A DNA stretch of 64,000 nt from UBA4877 sp002399345. GTDB lineage: Bacteria > Bacillota > Thermoanaerobacteria > Thermoanaerobacterales > UBA4877. The position numbers and the translations under genes were made by a program. The notes beneath the pieces were generated by a model. The model had not been told where the DNA came from, made no database searches, and saw only the letters and a program-made list of their open reading frames with translations. Numbering within the stretch: position 1 is the first letter of the stretch; every line of letters begins with the position of its first letter. Where the stretch lies: positions 1-64,000 of the forward strand of contig DAIORT010000001.1 of assembly GCA_036752905.1 (NCBI GenBank), written 5' to 3'. Shown here piece by piece: positions 8,497 through 16,159 of this stretch.

Positions 8497-9096
8497 TTAT
8501 TTTTTTGTACCCGAGAAGAAATAAATTTCATCTGTGTCGGCTATCATATCAATATTAAAAGCCTGGGAAAAATTGGCTTTTTCCTCCTCAGCACTTTTTA
8601 AACCGCAGGATAGTTTACTGACTGCTTTTCCTGTATGATGGATGTTTATGCTATCCCTGCCTTCACCGTGTGCAATCATAAATCTTCCGCCTGTTTTTAG
8701 CATTTCCGACATGTGTATGGAAAACCGTGATTTATCCAGAAAATGAGGATATGCATTATAAAGGAAAATAGTATCAAAACCGGTCTCGTGTACATTAAAG
8801 AAATCAGATACTAAAAGGCGCAAATTGGGATTCACATATTTTGAACGGGCATTTTTTATCATCTTGTCCGAAAGATCTACACCCAGCAGCAGCTTTGGTT
8901 TATGTGATAGGATTTCGTGGAACAAAATGCCGGTTCCACAGGCTATATCAGCTACACGCGAACCTTCCTTAATTCCGGCCAAAGTCACAATAGCGGAGAT
9001 TTTCTCATAATTATAGTTACTTGTGTTATCCCAGGTGTCGGCACGTTCATTAAAAAACTCTTTGGTTTGTTTGATATTTTGATTAATTATATTCAT
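8497..9096 (-). CDS. Class I SAM-dependent methyltransferase
   Basis: 199 residues with a Rossmann-type methyltransferase core: motif I VADIACGTGILFHE, then LLGVDLSDKMI (the acidic ribose-binding residue), LRLLVSDFF, and FDTIFLYNAYPHFLD. The substrate cannot be read from the sequence. An upstream in-frame ATG exists at 9117, but ATG 9096 overlaps the stop of the ECF S gene by 14 nt, which is typical of translational coupling and is preferred. It is convergent with cobN, leaving 19 nt and no convincing terminator between them. Its pairing with an ECF S component suggests it acts on, or belongs to the same pathway as, the transported small molecule; this is inference. Confidence 0.75.
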   Translation of the reverse strand: MNIINQNIKQTKEFFNERADTWDNTSNYNYEKISAIVTLAGIKEGSRVADIACGTGILFHEILSHKPKLLLGVDLSDKMIKNARSKYVNPNLRLLVSDFFNVHETGFDTIFLYNAYPHFLDKSRFSIHMSEMLKTGGRFMIAHGEGRDSINIHHTGKAVSKLSCGLKSAEEEKANFSQAFNIDMIADTDEIYFFSGTKK

Positions 9097-9631
9097 TCTT
9101 ATACCCAGATTTTTCACGGGTGATTACTCCCGATTTTTCCAATGCAAAAATGATGATCGGAATAATAACAATCTGAATTATGATTCCGGGCAGCGATGTT
9201 ACGAATGATGCGGCAATAAAAGCTCTTAAACCATAGGACTTGCCTGCTATACCCATAAGAACAGCATTTGCAACACCAGAAACAATGCGTCCTCCCAGCA
9301 TAGAGCAGATCAAAGCAGGATAGATATTAAAAGATAGTTTACGGTAAAATAAACCGGCCAGGCCGCCGTAGGCTCCAAGCTCGAAAACCATAGCGGCGCC
9401 TATAGGAAACAGCGGCGGCATTCCGGTTAGCAAAGAAGAGACGAGCGGAACAAAAATACCGCAAACAATACCATATTGCCAGCCAAACAATAGTCCACAG
9501 AGTAATACGGGGATATGCATAGGAAGAAAGGTGGGGCCGGCCCCTATCATATGGAAAAAACTTGGCAAAATCAGACCTATAGCCATGCAAAGTGCGGTTC
9601 CAGTTATTCTTGCTGTTTTTGTATTTTTCAT
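9083..9631 (-). CDS. ECF transporter S component (substrate-binding membrane subunit)
   Basis: 182 residues with about five or six hydrophobic segments and the layout of energy-coupling-factor S components (PF12822-like): an N-terminal TGTALCMAIGL helix, a LPMHIPVLLCGLLFGWQYG stretch, then PPLFPIGAAMVFELGAYG. S components capture vitamins or cofactors and dock on a shared EcfAA'T module, which is not encoded here. ATG 9631 is preceded by AAGGAG nine bases away; a longer in-frame start at 9667 lies inside the leader T tract and is unlikely. Ligand unknown: the protein does not match the FolT, ThiT or BioY patterns I can recall. The cobalamin-controlled neighbour operon makes a tetrapyrrole- or cofactor-related ligand conceivable but not shown. 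Confidence 0.75.
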   Translation of the reverse strand: MKNTKTARITGTALCMAIGLILPSFFHMIGAGPTFLPMHIPVLLCGLLFGWQYGIVCGIFVPLVSSLLTGMPPLFPIGAAMVFELGAYGGLAGLFYRKLSFNIYPALICSMLGGRIVSGVANAVLMGIAGKSYGLRAFIAASFVTSLPGIIIQIVIIPIIIFALEKSGVITREKSGYKNEYN

Positions 9632-9666
9632 TAGATTTAACTCCTTCTTATTATAGTAAAGTAACA

Positions 9667-9780
9667 TAAAAAAATATAAACCACGGCCAGGCCCGCATTC
9701 TTGCGGTTTCCCTTCGTGGTTTAATCTTTTCTGCCATACAATAGTGTGTTTACGTAGTAAGCCTTCATGGCCTCAATTAT
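9667..9780 (-). promoter_or_regulatory. Attenuator-like structured leader of the ECF S gene
   Basis: On the minus strand the leader ends in a stem AAACCACG (9722-9715) with CGTGGTTT (9685-9678) enclosing a smaller hairpin CCGCA-AGAA-TGCGG, followed by ATATTTTTTTA (T run opposite 9668-9674): an intrinsic terminator upstream of the gene. The 5' part holds GGCCATGAAGGC, which could pair with GCCTGGCC inside the terminator loop, an alternative fold. A 15-codon ORF (9768 to 9721, MKAYYVNTLLYGRKD, three Tyr) ends inside the terminator stem, so leader-peptide attenuation is also possible, although its ribosome site is poor. I could not match it to a riboswitch class I know. Confidence 0.55.
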
Positions 9781-9784
9781 TTTT

Positions 9785-9813
9785 ATAATAACCCAATATT
9801 AGATTAATGTCAA
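9785..9813 (-). promoter_or_regulatory. Promoter of the ECF S / methyltransferase operon
   Basis: On the minus strand TTGACA (9813-9808) and TATTAT (9790-9785) are separated by exactly 17 nt. It lies back to back with the MarR gene promoter and fixes a leader of about 145 nt before the ECF S start. Confidence 0.75.
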
Positions 9814-9845
9814 TATAGAAATAAAGCATAGGCTACCCCAAGAAC

Positions 9846-9895
9846 TTGACAAATATTTTTTAATGAAGTAGTATTAGGACACTAACTATTAATAG
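9846..9895 (+). promoter_or_regulatory. Promoter and palindromic operator candidate of the MarR/ABC operon
   Basis: TTGACA (9846-9851), 17 nt, TAGTAT (9869-9874). A perfect 10-nt palindrome CTATTAATAG (9886-9895) sits just downstream of the expected start point, where a MarR dimer could block transcription. Autorepression is inferred from position and family habit. Confidence 0.6.
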
Positions 9896-9918
9896 ATAAT
9901 TAGATCCGGAGTGATTAT

Positions 9919-10347
9919 ATGCCCATCGAGCTTCATATGGCAATTGTCAAAACATATCATGCACAAAAGAATTGTACGCGGCCGGGAATGAGAAAGATAG
10001 GTCTCTCTCCCGGACAGCCAAAAGTATTAACCTTTGTTTCTCAGCATAACCACTGCATGCAAAGAGAAATTGCCGATGCGCTCGATATTGAACCCGCCAC
10101 TGTTTCCCAGATATTAAACAATATGGAATCATCAGGACTGATTTGCAGGTCTAAACAGCCGGGAAAAAAACGAGCAGAATCCATCTCTATCACAGAGAAG
10201 GGTCTGGATTATTATGAAAAATGGCTGCATTTATGCGGGGAACTGGATAAGGAAGCCCTTAAAGGCTTTTCACAGGATGAAACGGATCATTTCCTTGATT
10301 ATTTACAGCGTATGTACCTGAATATGACAGGGAAACTAATGTGCTAG
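9919..10347 (+). CDS. MarR-family transcriptional regulator
   Basis: 142 residues with the MarR winged-helix fold: LSPGQPKVLTFV, the recognition region REIADALDIEPATVSQILNNMESSGLI, the wing KRAESISITEKG, and helical dimerisation ends. MarR proteins are usually autorepressors that release DNA on binding a small ligand. It is directly followed, 29 nt later, by the two genes of an ABC exporter, an arrangement common for inducible multidrug or peptide export. The candidate operator is the palindrome at 9886-9895. The start ATG 9919 has GGAG seven bases upstream. Confidence 0.85.
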   Translation: MPIELHMAIVKTYHAQKNCTRPGMRKIGLSPGQPKVLTFVSQHNHCMQREIADALDIEPATVSQILNNMESSGLICRSKQPGKKRAESISITEKGLDYYEKWLHLCGELDKEALKGFSQDETDHFLDYLQRMYLNMTGKLMC

Positions 10348-10376
10348 GATAACTTAGACAAGTTGGAGGAAACTTT

Positions 10377-12101
10377 GTGTTAAAGAGATTAACCGTTTAT
10401 TTTCATAAATACCGTAAAGAACTAATAGGAAGCATTGTTTGTGTTGCTACTGAAGCTGCTTTTGAGCTTATAATCCCGTTGATTATGGCTGATATAATAG
10501 ATGTAGGAATCGCAAACCATGATAAAAATTATATTTTAGTAAAGAGTGCCACTATGATAATTTGTGCGCTTATTGCACTTTGTTTAGGGATTTTATATGC
10601 CCATCTTTCAGCACGGGCCGGCCAGGGATTCGGCGCAGAGCTACGGAAGGCGGAATATCAAAAAATTCAGGGGTTTACATTTTCCAATATGGATCATTTC
10701 AGTACCCCTTCACTCATCACCCGGCTAACCAGTGATATCACAATAATCCAAAATGCTGTATGTCATGGTCTGCGTCCTATCGTGCGTGGCCCGGTTATGA
10801 TGGTCATGGCGCTAGCAATGTCATTTACAATGAGTTCACAGCTTGCGGTTGTTTTTCTTGTTGCAATGCCTATTCTTGGTGCGAGCCTTTTTCTAATTTT
10901 AAGGAAGCTTAGTCCATTATATGCCATAATGCAGAGGGCGCTGGACCATGTGAATTCAATTGTACAGGAGAACCTGACGGCTATCCGTACAGTTAAAGCA
11001 TATGTAAAGGGAGACAGCGAGTATAAAAAATTCAGTAAGGTTAACCAATCATTTCGTGAGTCATCGGAACAGTCATTCCATTATGCGGTCTTAAATGCAC
11101 CGTGTTTTCAGTTTATCATGTATGCAACGATTATATGTATATTATGGTTTGGCGGTAACCTCATTAACAATGGAAGCATGAAGGTCGGTGAACTGACCGG
11201 CTTTTTAAGCTATGTCCTACAGATTCTTAATTCTCTGATGATGATCTCCAACGTTTTTCTTATGCTCAGCCGTTCCATGACCTCTGTTGAACGTATATTT
11301 GAGGTATTGGATGAGCCTGCCGATATTGAAGATGGACCGGGCAACTACCTGGTAGAGCACGGGGAGATTGATTTTGAGAATGTATCATTCAAATATCAGC
11401 AAAGTGCGGAGGAATATGTTCTTTACAATATAACACTTCATTTTGGCGCCGGCCAGACTATTGGAATCATTGGTGGAACGGGATCGGCTAAGTCCTCTTT
11501 GGTACAGCTTATTCCGAGGCTTTATGATGTTTCCGAGGGTAGCCTGAAAATTGACGGACATGATGTGAGGGAATATTCTCTTGCCCACCTGCGTGATGAG
11601 GTTGGTATGGTTCTTCAGAAAAATACTCTTTTCTCCGGAACTATACGTGAGAACCTGAGATGGGGTAACGAAGATGCTACGGACAAGGATCTTGATTGGG
11701 CATGCAGAATTGCCTGTGCAGATGAGTTTATTTCACGTATTCCCGAGGGATATGATATGGATCTTGGGCAGGGTGGAGTAAATATTTCCGGAGGTCAGAA
11801 GCAGCGGTTGTGTATTGCAAGGGCACTTCTTAAACGACCGCATGTTCTGATTTTTGATGATTCCACCAGTGCCGTTGATACTGCTACTGAGGCAAAAATT
11901 CGTAAGGGCCTTGCTGAAGAACTAAAGGATACTACAAAGATTTTTATCACTCAGCGGATCGGCTCAATTAAGGATGCGGATCAGATTGTGGTATTGGATG
12001 ACGGTAAAATAAGTGATATTGGCACACATGATGCTTTAATGAAGAAGAGTGCAATATACAGAGATATTTACGAGTCGCAAAAAGAAGGTGTAATGGTATA
12101 A
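10377..12101 (+). CDS. Heterodimeric ABC exporter, subunit with degenerate catalytic site
   Basis: A 574-residue fused exporter half: six-helix transmembrane domain (about 1-310), then a nucleotide-binding domain with Walker A GGTGSAKSS, signature ISGGQKQR and Walker B VLIFDDSTSAVD. The residue after the Walker B Asp is Asp rather than catalytic Glu, and the switch-loop His is replaced (ITQRIGS). This matches the degenerate-site partner of heterodimers such as TM287/288 and BmrCD. The GTG start at 10377 has GGAGGA six bases before it. Its stop overlaps the next ATG by one base (TAATG), so the two halves are translationally coupled. Substrate unknown; multidrug or lipid-like compounds are typical. 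Confidence 0.9.
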   Translation: MLKRLTVYFHKYRKELIGSIVCVATEAAFELIIPLIMADIIDVGIANHDKNYILVKSATMIICALIALCLGILYAHLSARAGQGFGAELRKAEYQKIQGFTFSNMDHFSTPSLITRLTSDITIIQNAVCHGLRPIVRGPVMMVMALAMSFTMSSQLAVVFLVAMPILGASLFLILRKLSPLYAIMQRALDHVNSIVQENLTAIRTVKAYVKGDSEYKKFSKVNQSFRESSEQSFHYAVLNAPCFQFIMYATIICILWFGGNLINNGSMKVGELTGFLSYVLQILNSLMMISNVFLMLSRSMTSVERIFEVLDEPADIEDGPGNYLVEHGEIDFENVSFKYQQSAEEYVLYNITLHFGAGQTIGIIGGTGSAKSSLVQLIPRLYDVSEGSLKIDGHDVREYSLAHLRDEVGMVLQKNTLFSGTIRENLRWGNEDATDKDLDWACRIACADEFISRIPEGYDMDLGQGGVNISGGQKQRLCIARALLKRPHVLIFDDSTSAVDTATEAKIRKGLAEELKDTTKIFITQRIGSIKDADQIVVLDDGKISDIGTHDALMKKSAIYRDIYESQKEGVMV

Positions 12102-13933
12102 TGGCTAGAACAACGATACGTGAAAGACCAAAAGATCTTCATGAGGTGCTTGGTTTTATTGGAAGCTATTTAAAAAAGCATATTATAGCTTTGTGCTTTG
12201 TTTCGCTGCTCGCCGTTATAAGTGCCGGAGCTAATGTCTATGGAGTTTATCTGATAAAGCCTGTTATAAACGAATATATACTTCCCGGAGATATACGCGG
12301 TCTTAGGCATATACTACTTGTTATCGGTTTTATTTATTTTGCGGGAGCGTCGTCGACGTATGGTTATACACAGCTCATGGTAAAGGTAGCTCAGCAGGTT
12401 GTCCAGGAAATCCGCAATGACCTCTTTAGCAAGGTACAGACCCTGCCGCTTTCATATTTTGATGCAAATACTCACGGTGAATTAATGAGCCGTTTCACAA
12501 ATGATATTGACACTATAGCAGAGGCATTAAATAACAGTTTTACAGTAATAATAAGGTCTGCCGTCCTGCTTATCGGTACCTTTACAATGCTTATTGTATT
12601 GAACCCAAAGCTGTCGATCATTGTTTTGTCAATTTTTTTATGTATGTTTTTGTTTATTCGCTACAGCAGTAAAAAGAGCCATAAGTTTTTTACAAATCAG
12701 CAAAGATTTTTAGGAAATCTGGACGGTTTTATTGAGGAAATGGTTGCAGGCCAAAAAGTTGTAAAGGTGTTTAATCATGAAAAGCAGAATATGGAAGAAT
12801 TTTCACAGCATAATAAAGTTCTTCAGGATGCGGGAACCGGTGCTATAACATACTCGGGAATCCTTGTACCGGTCGTTGTCAGCCTTTCTTACTTTGGGTA
12901 TGCACTCACCACCTGCATAGGAGCATTTATGGTTCTTGGCGGGAATATGGATATAGGCAGCCTTTCCGCTTATCTTGTTTATGTACGCCAGACTGCAATG
13001 CCGATCAATCATTTTTCTCAGCAGTTTAACTTTATTCTTGCTGCTCTTTCGGGTGCCGAGCGTATTTACGAGGTCATGGAGGAAAGCCCAGAGGTGGATG
13101 ACGGCGATGTAACCCTTGTGCATATGCCGGAAGAAAAAGATAACGATCCGAGGTCAAAAAAGTGGTCATGGCGCAAGCCGGACGGTGAGCTTATTCCGCT
13201 CAAAGGTGATGTTCGTTTCAATGACGTTGTATTCGGTTATGAATTGAAAAATTCTGTTTTACATGGAATAAATCTTTATGCAAAGCCGGGCCAGAAGATT
13301 GCGTTTGTCGGCTCCACGGGAGCAGGAAAGACGACGATTGTAAATCTGATTAACCGTTTTTATGACGTGGTATCAGGCTCCATCACTTATGATGGTATCG
13401 ATGTGCGCAATATCAAAAAAGACGACTTGCGGCATTCCATAGCCGTTGTTTTACAGGATACCCATTTGTTTACGGGAACCATCGAAGATAATATCAAATT
13501 CGGCAATCCGGAAGCGACAAGAGAGCAGGTCGTAAAAGCTGCTAAGCTTGCCAATGCGGATTCATTTATACGCAGGCTTCCAGCCGGTTATGATACCATG
13601 CTTTCAGGTGACGGGAGCAACCTAAGCCAAGGCCAGAGACAGCTCCTTTCAATTGCACGCGCGGCTGTTTCCGATCCGCCTGTACTTGTTCTGGATGAAG
13701 CGACCAGCTCCATAGATACACATACGGAGAAGCTGATTGAATCCGGAATGGACCGCTTGATGGAGGGACGTACCGTATTTGTAATAGCTCATAGGCTTTC
13801 TACAGTCCGGAATGCAAAGGCCATACTTGTGCTTGAACATGGGGAAGTTTTGGAACGTGGCAACCATGATGAGCTGATAGCTAAAAAAGGAAGATATTAT
13901 GAGCTGTATACGGGAAAGAAAGAGCTTGATTAG
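12101..13933 (+). CDS. Heterodimeric ABC exporter, catalytic partner subunit
   Basis: 610 residues: six transmembrane helices, then a nucleotide-binding domain with Walker A GSTGAGKTT, signature LSQGQRQ, canonical Walker B VLVLDEATSSID with catalytic Glu, and the switch His in VIAHRLST. The signature has SQGQ in place of SGGQ, the usual mark of the subunit whose signature faces the degenerate site. Together with the upstream gene it makes one complete exporter in the cytoplasmic membrane. A slightly long linker (about 345-370, rich in charged residues) precedes the ATPase domain. Confidence 0.9.
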   Translation: MARTTIRERPKDLHEVLGFIGSYLKKHIIALCFVSLLAVISAGANVYGVYLIKPVINEYILPGDIRGLRHILLVIGFIYFAGASSTYGYTQLMVKVAQQVVQEIRNDLFSKVQTLPLSYFDANTHGELMSRFTNDIDTIAEALNNSFTVIIRSAVLLIGTFTMLIVLNPKLSIIVLSIFLCMFLFIRYSSKKSHKFFTNQQRFLGNLDGFIEEMVAGQKVVKVFNHEKQNMEEFSQHNKVLQDAGTGAITYSGILVPVVVSLSYFGYALTTCIGAFMVLGGNMDIGSLSAYLVYVRQTAMPINHFSQQFNFILAALSGAERIYEVMEESPEVDDGDVTLVHMPEEKDNDPRSKKWSWRKPDGELIPLKGDVRFNDVVFGYELKNSVLHGINLYAKPGQKIAFVGSTGAGKTTIVNLINRFYDVVSGSITYDGIDVRNIKKDDLRHSIAVVLQDTHLFTGTIEDNIKFGNPEATREQVVKAAKLANADSFIRRLPAGYDTMLSGDGSNLSQGQRQLLSIARAAVSDPPVLVLDEATSSIDTHTEKLIESGMDRLMEGRTVFVIAHRLSTVRNAKAILVLEHGEVLERGNHDELIAKKGRYYELYTGKKELD

Positions 13934-13964
13934 AGAAAGAGGGGATAAAACATTCCCTCTTTTC
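13933..13964. terminator. Bidirectional terminator between ABC exporter and SDR gene
   Basis: AGAAAGAGGG pairs with CCCTCTTTTCT around a short loop, with one bulged base. T runs occur on the plus strand and A runs give a T run on the minus strand. It separates two convergent genes and touches both stop codons. Confidence 0.7.
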
Positions 13965-14863
13965 TATGACTGCATCGATCCTCCGCCGTCGACATGAAGG
14001 ACCTGGCCGGTGACATACGACGAGTCGCAGCTTGCCAGGTATACATATGTCGGAGCAAGCTCGACCGGCTGGCCTGGCCGCTTCATAGGCGTATTTGAGC
14101 CGAATGTCGTGACATAGTCGGCCGACCAACTGGATGCATTTAGCGGAGTCCAGATTGGACCGGGTGCCACTGCATTGACCCTGATACCTTTTGATACAAC
14201 GGAATTAGCCATTGCACGTGTAAAGCTGACGATCGCGCCCTTGGTGCTTGTATAATCAATAAGCTGGTCTTCTCCTATATAGGCATTAATGGAGGTCGTG
14301 TTAATTATGGTGCTTCCATTCTTTAGATAAGGCATAGCCAATTTTGTCATGATGAATATCCCATAGAAATTTACCTCAAATGTGAGTTTCATCTGTTCTA
14401 TGGATATATTTTCAATTCCGGTTTGCGGGAACTGTACACCTGCGTTATTAACTAAAATATCCAGGTGCCCAAAAGTTGAGACGGTGCAGTCCACAACATT
14501 TTTACAGAAATTCTCGTCACGTACGTCCCCTGCCATCAAAAGGCACTTCCTGCCCTGTGCTTCTATACAGGATTTTGTTGCCTGTGCATCTTCATGTTCA
14601 TTGTAGTAAACGATGCATATATCGGCACCCTCTTTTGCAAATGCTACGGCGACAGCTCTGCCTATGCCACTGTCTCCTCCGGTTATTATTGCAACCTTAT
14701 TCTTTAATTTACCTGTTCCAATATAGTTAGGGTTGTCAAAAATCGGTCTGGGGACCATCAGTGTTTCCAGACCGGGCTGTTTGGATTGATGCTGCGGAGG
14801 AAATTGAATCGGAACCTGTTGACATACCTGTTTATATCCTAAATACTGATTGTAATCAGTCAA
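13964..14863 (-). CDS. Short-chain dehydrogenase/reductase (YhdF/YdaD-like)
   Basis: 299 residues, with an N-terminal extension of about 50 residues rich in Gln and Pro (VPIQFPPQHQSKQPG), then the SDR Rossmann fold: cofactor motif TGGDSGIGRA, GDVRD, NNAGVQ, the catalytic Ser in NTTSINAY, and YTSTK supplying Tyr and Lys. The C-terminal VDGGG tail is also typical. This extended form is the general-stress or spore-associated type seen in Bacillus (YhdF, YhxC, YdaD); the natural substrate is unknown. The TTG start at 14863 follows AAAGGAGG. It is a single-gene unit, convergent with the ABC exporter. Confidence 0.85.
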   Translation of the reverse strand: MTDYNQYLGYKQVCQQVPIQFPPQHQSKQPGLETLMVPRPIFDNPNYIGTGKLKNKVAIITGGDSGIGRAVAVAFAKEGADICIVYYNEHEDAQATKSCIEAQGRKCLLMAGDVRDENFCKNVVDCTVSTFGHLDILVNNAGVQFPQTGIENISIEQMKLTFEVNFYGIFIMTKLAMPYLKNGSTIINTTSINAYIGEDQLIDYTSTKGAIVSFTRAMANSVVSKGIRVNAVAPGPIWTPLNASSWSADYVTTFGSNTPMKRPGQPVELAPTYVYLASCDSSYVTGQVLHVDGGGSMQS

Positions 14864-15020
14864 TTTAGTACCTCCTTTCTAAATGGATTCATTATTATAA
14901 TATATTTATTTCAGTTACTTTGTTACAATTTTGAGTAAAGCACTCATGTTTATTATCATTCCCTTCATTTTCAAATATATAATGAGTATTAGATATCTAA
15001 TTAGAATATGTTAAGTTTTG

Positions 15021-15050
15021 GTATATGCGCTGTAAAAAAAGGGTAAAGTA
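15021..15050 (+). promoter_or_regulatory. Sigma-F/sigma-G-like promoter candidate for the terpene synthase
   Basis: GTATA (15021-15025), 15 nt, GGGTAAAGTA (15041-15050). This fits the forespore consensus as I remember it (GYWTA and GGNNANANTN). The same elements and spacing occur before sigG (57617-57646). A TATAAT at 15051-15056 lacks a good sigma-A -35. Confidence 0.45.
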
Positions 15051-15094
15051 TATAATACATTAAAATATGTTTTCAGTTGGAAAGGAATATCATA

Positions 15095-16159
15095 TTGACT
15101 GTAAATAATAAGTTTAACACGATTTTTTTCTTATATAAATATATTCGCTGTATTTTCCCCAAAGTTTATAGTGAGCTTGACTGTTATATATCCCTTGCAG
15201 AAAATATACCTGATAAGGTATTATCAGAATTAGCTTTAGAAAGCATATCTTTAAAGAAATTCCATTGCCTGGGTGGAAGTATATATTCGCTCTATCCAGT
15301 TGCAGACACACAGAAGATGATTCACTTTATTGTGGCGTACCAGACAATCAGCGACTACCTGGATAACCTTTGTGACAGGGCGGATGTCCGGGATAAACCG
15401 GCATTTAGATGTTTACATCTTGCGCTAAGTGATGCCGCCACGCCTGATGAAGTCTATAATGATTATTATAAATATTATCCTTACAAGGATGACGGTGGTT
15501 ATCTAAAGACATTGGTTAAGGAATGTAAAGGTGTAATAAACTATCTTCCTACTTATGATCTTATTAGAGATAAGCTAAACTTCCTAATAGGTTTGTATTG
15601 CGATCTTCAGGTATATAAGCATTTATCTCTTGATGTCAGAGAAGAAAAAATGAAAGTTTGGTATAAGGAATATATCACTTACTATCCAGATATAACAGGA
15701 TGGGAGTTTGCAGCTGCAAGTGGCTCAACCCTAGGCATCTTTATGCTTGTGGCAGCTGCTTTTGCAGAGGATTTAACCGAAGATGCAACGAATGAAATAT
15801 TAGACGCTTATTTTCCCTGGATATGCTCTCTTCATATATTGCTTGATTATTATATTGATTTTTATGAGGATATTGAGAATAACGATTTGAATTTTGTGAG
15901 TTATTATAAGGATATGGATGAAGCGATTGATCGGATAAAATATTTCTATAAATCTGCTCTCTATCATGCAAAGACACTTAAGTCTCGTTTCTTTCATAAT
16001 ATGGTTATTGAAGGTCTTTTTGCTATGTATCTTTCTGATCCAAAAGCGCATTTAAAGAGTCTCTCATATGGAACAGATGAACTGATAAACTCTGCAGGGT
16101 TTTGCACAAGAGGTTTATATAATATTTGCAGGCATATGAGAGACAATGGATCTATATGA
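15095..16159 (+). CDS. ytpB: Tetraprenyl-beta-curcumene synthase family protein (YtpB, DUF2600)
   Basis: 354 residues, all helical in appearance. Family signatures seen include LGGSIYSLYPVA, FIVAYQTISDYLDNLCDRA (an acidic metal-binding motif after a long helix), GGYLKTLVKEC, YYPDITGWEFAAASGSTLGIF, and ILLDYYIDFYEDIENNDLNFVSYY. The Bacillus homologue cyclises a C35 polyprenyl diphosphate, and the product is turned into spore-associated sesquarterpenes by a squalene-cyclase-like enzyme (not in this window). TTG 15095 follows AAAGGA by eight bases; TTG 15077 precedes that site. The gene ends base to base with a convergent polyprenyl diphosphate synthase, a plausible precursor supplier. A sporulation-type promoter lies upstream. 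Confidence 0.85.
   Translation: MTVNNKFNTIFFLYKYIRCIFPKVYSELDCYISLAENIPDKVLSELALESISLKKFHCLGGSIYSLYPVADTQKMIHFIVAYQTISDYLDNLCDRADVRDKPAFRCLHLALSDAATPDEVYNDYYKYYPYKDDGGYLKTLVKECKGVINYLPTYDLIRDKLNFLIGLYCDLQVYKHLSLDVREEKMKVWYKEYITYYPDITGWEFAAASGSTLGIFMLVAAAFAEDLTEDATNEILDAYFPWICSLHILLDYYIDFYEDIENNDLNFVSYYKDMDEAIDRIKYFYKSALYHAKTLKSRFFHNMVIEGLFAMYLSDPKAHLKSLSYGTDELINSAGFCTRGLYNICRHMRDNGSI

Noticed and set aside
9667..9780. Assigning the ECF leader to TPP, THF, FMN, preQ1, fluoride or cobalamin riboswitches
   Set aside because: None of the conserved core sequences of these classes that I know could be found in it.
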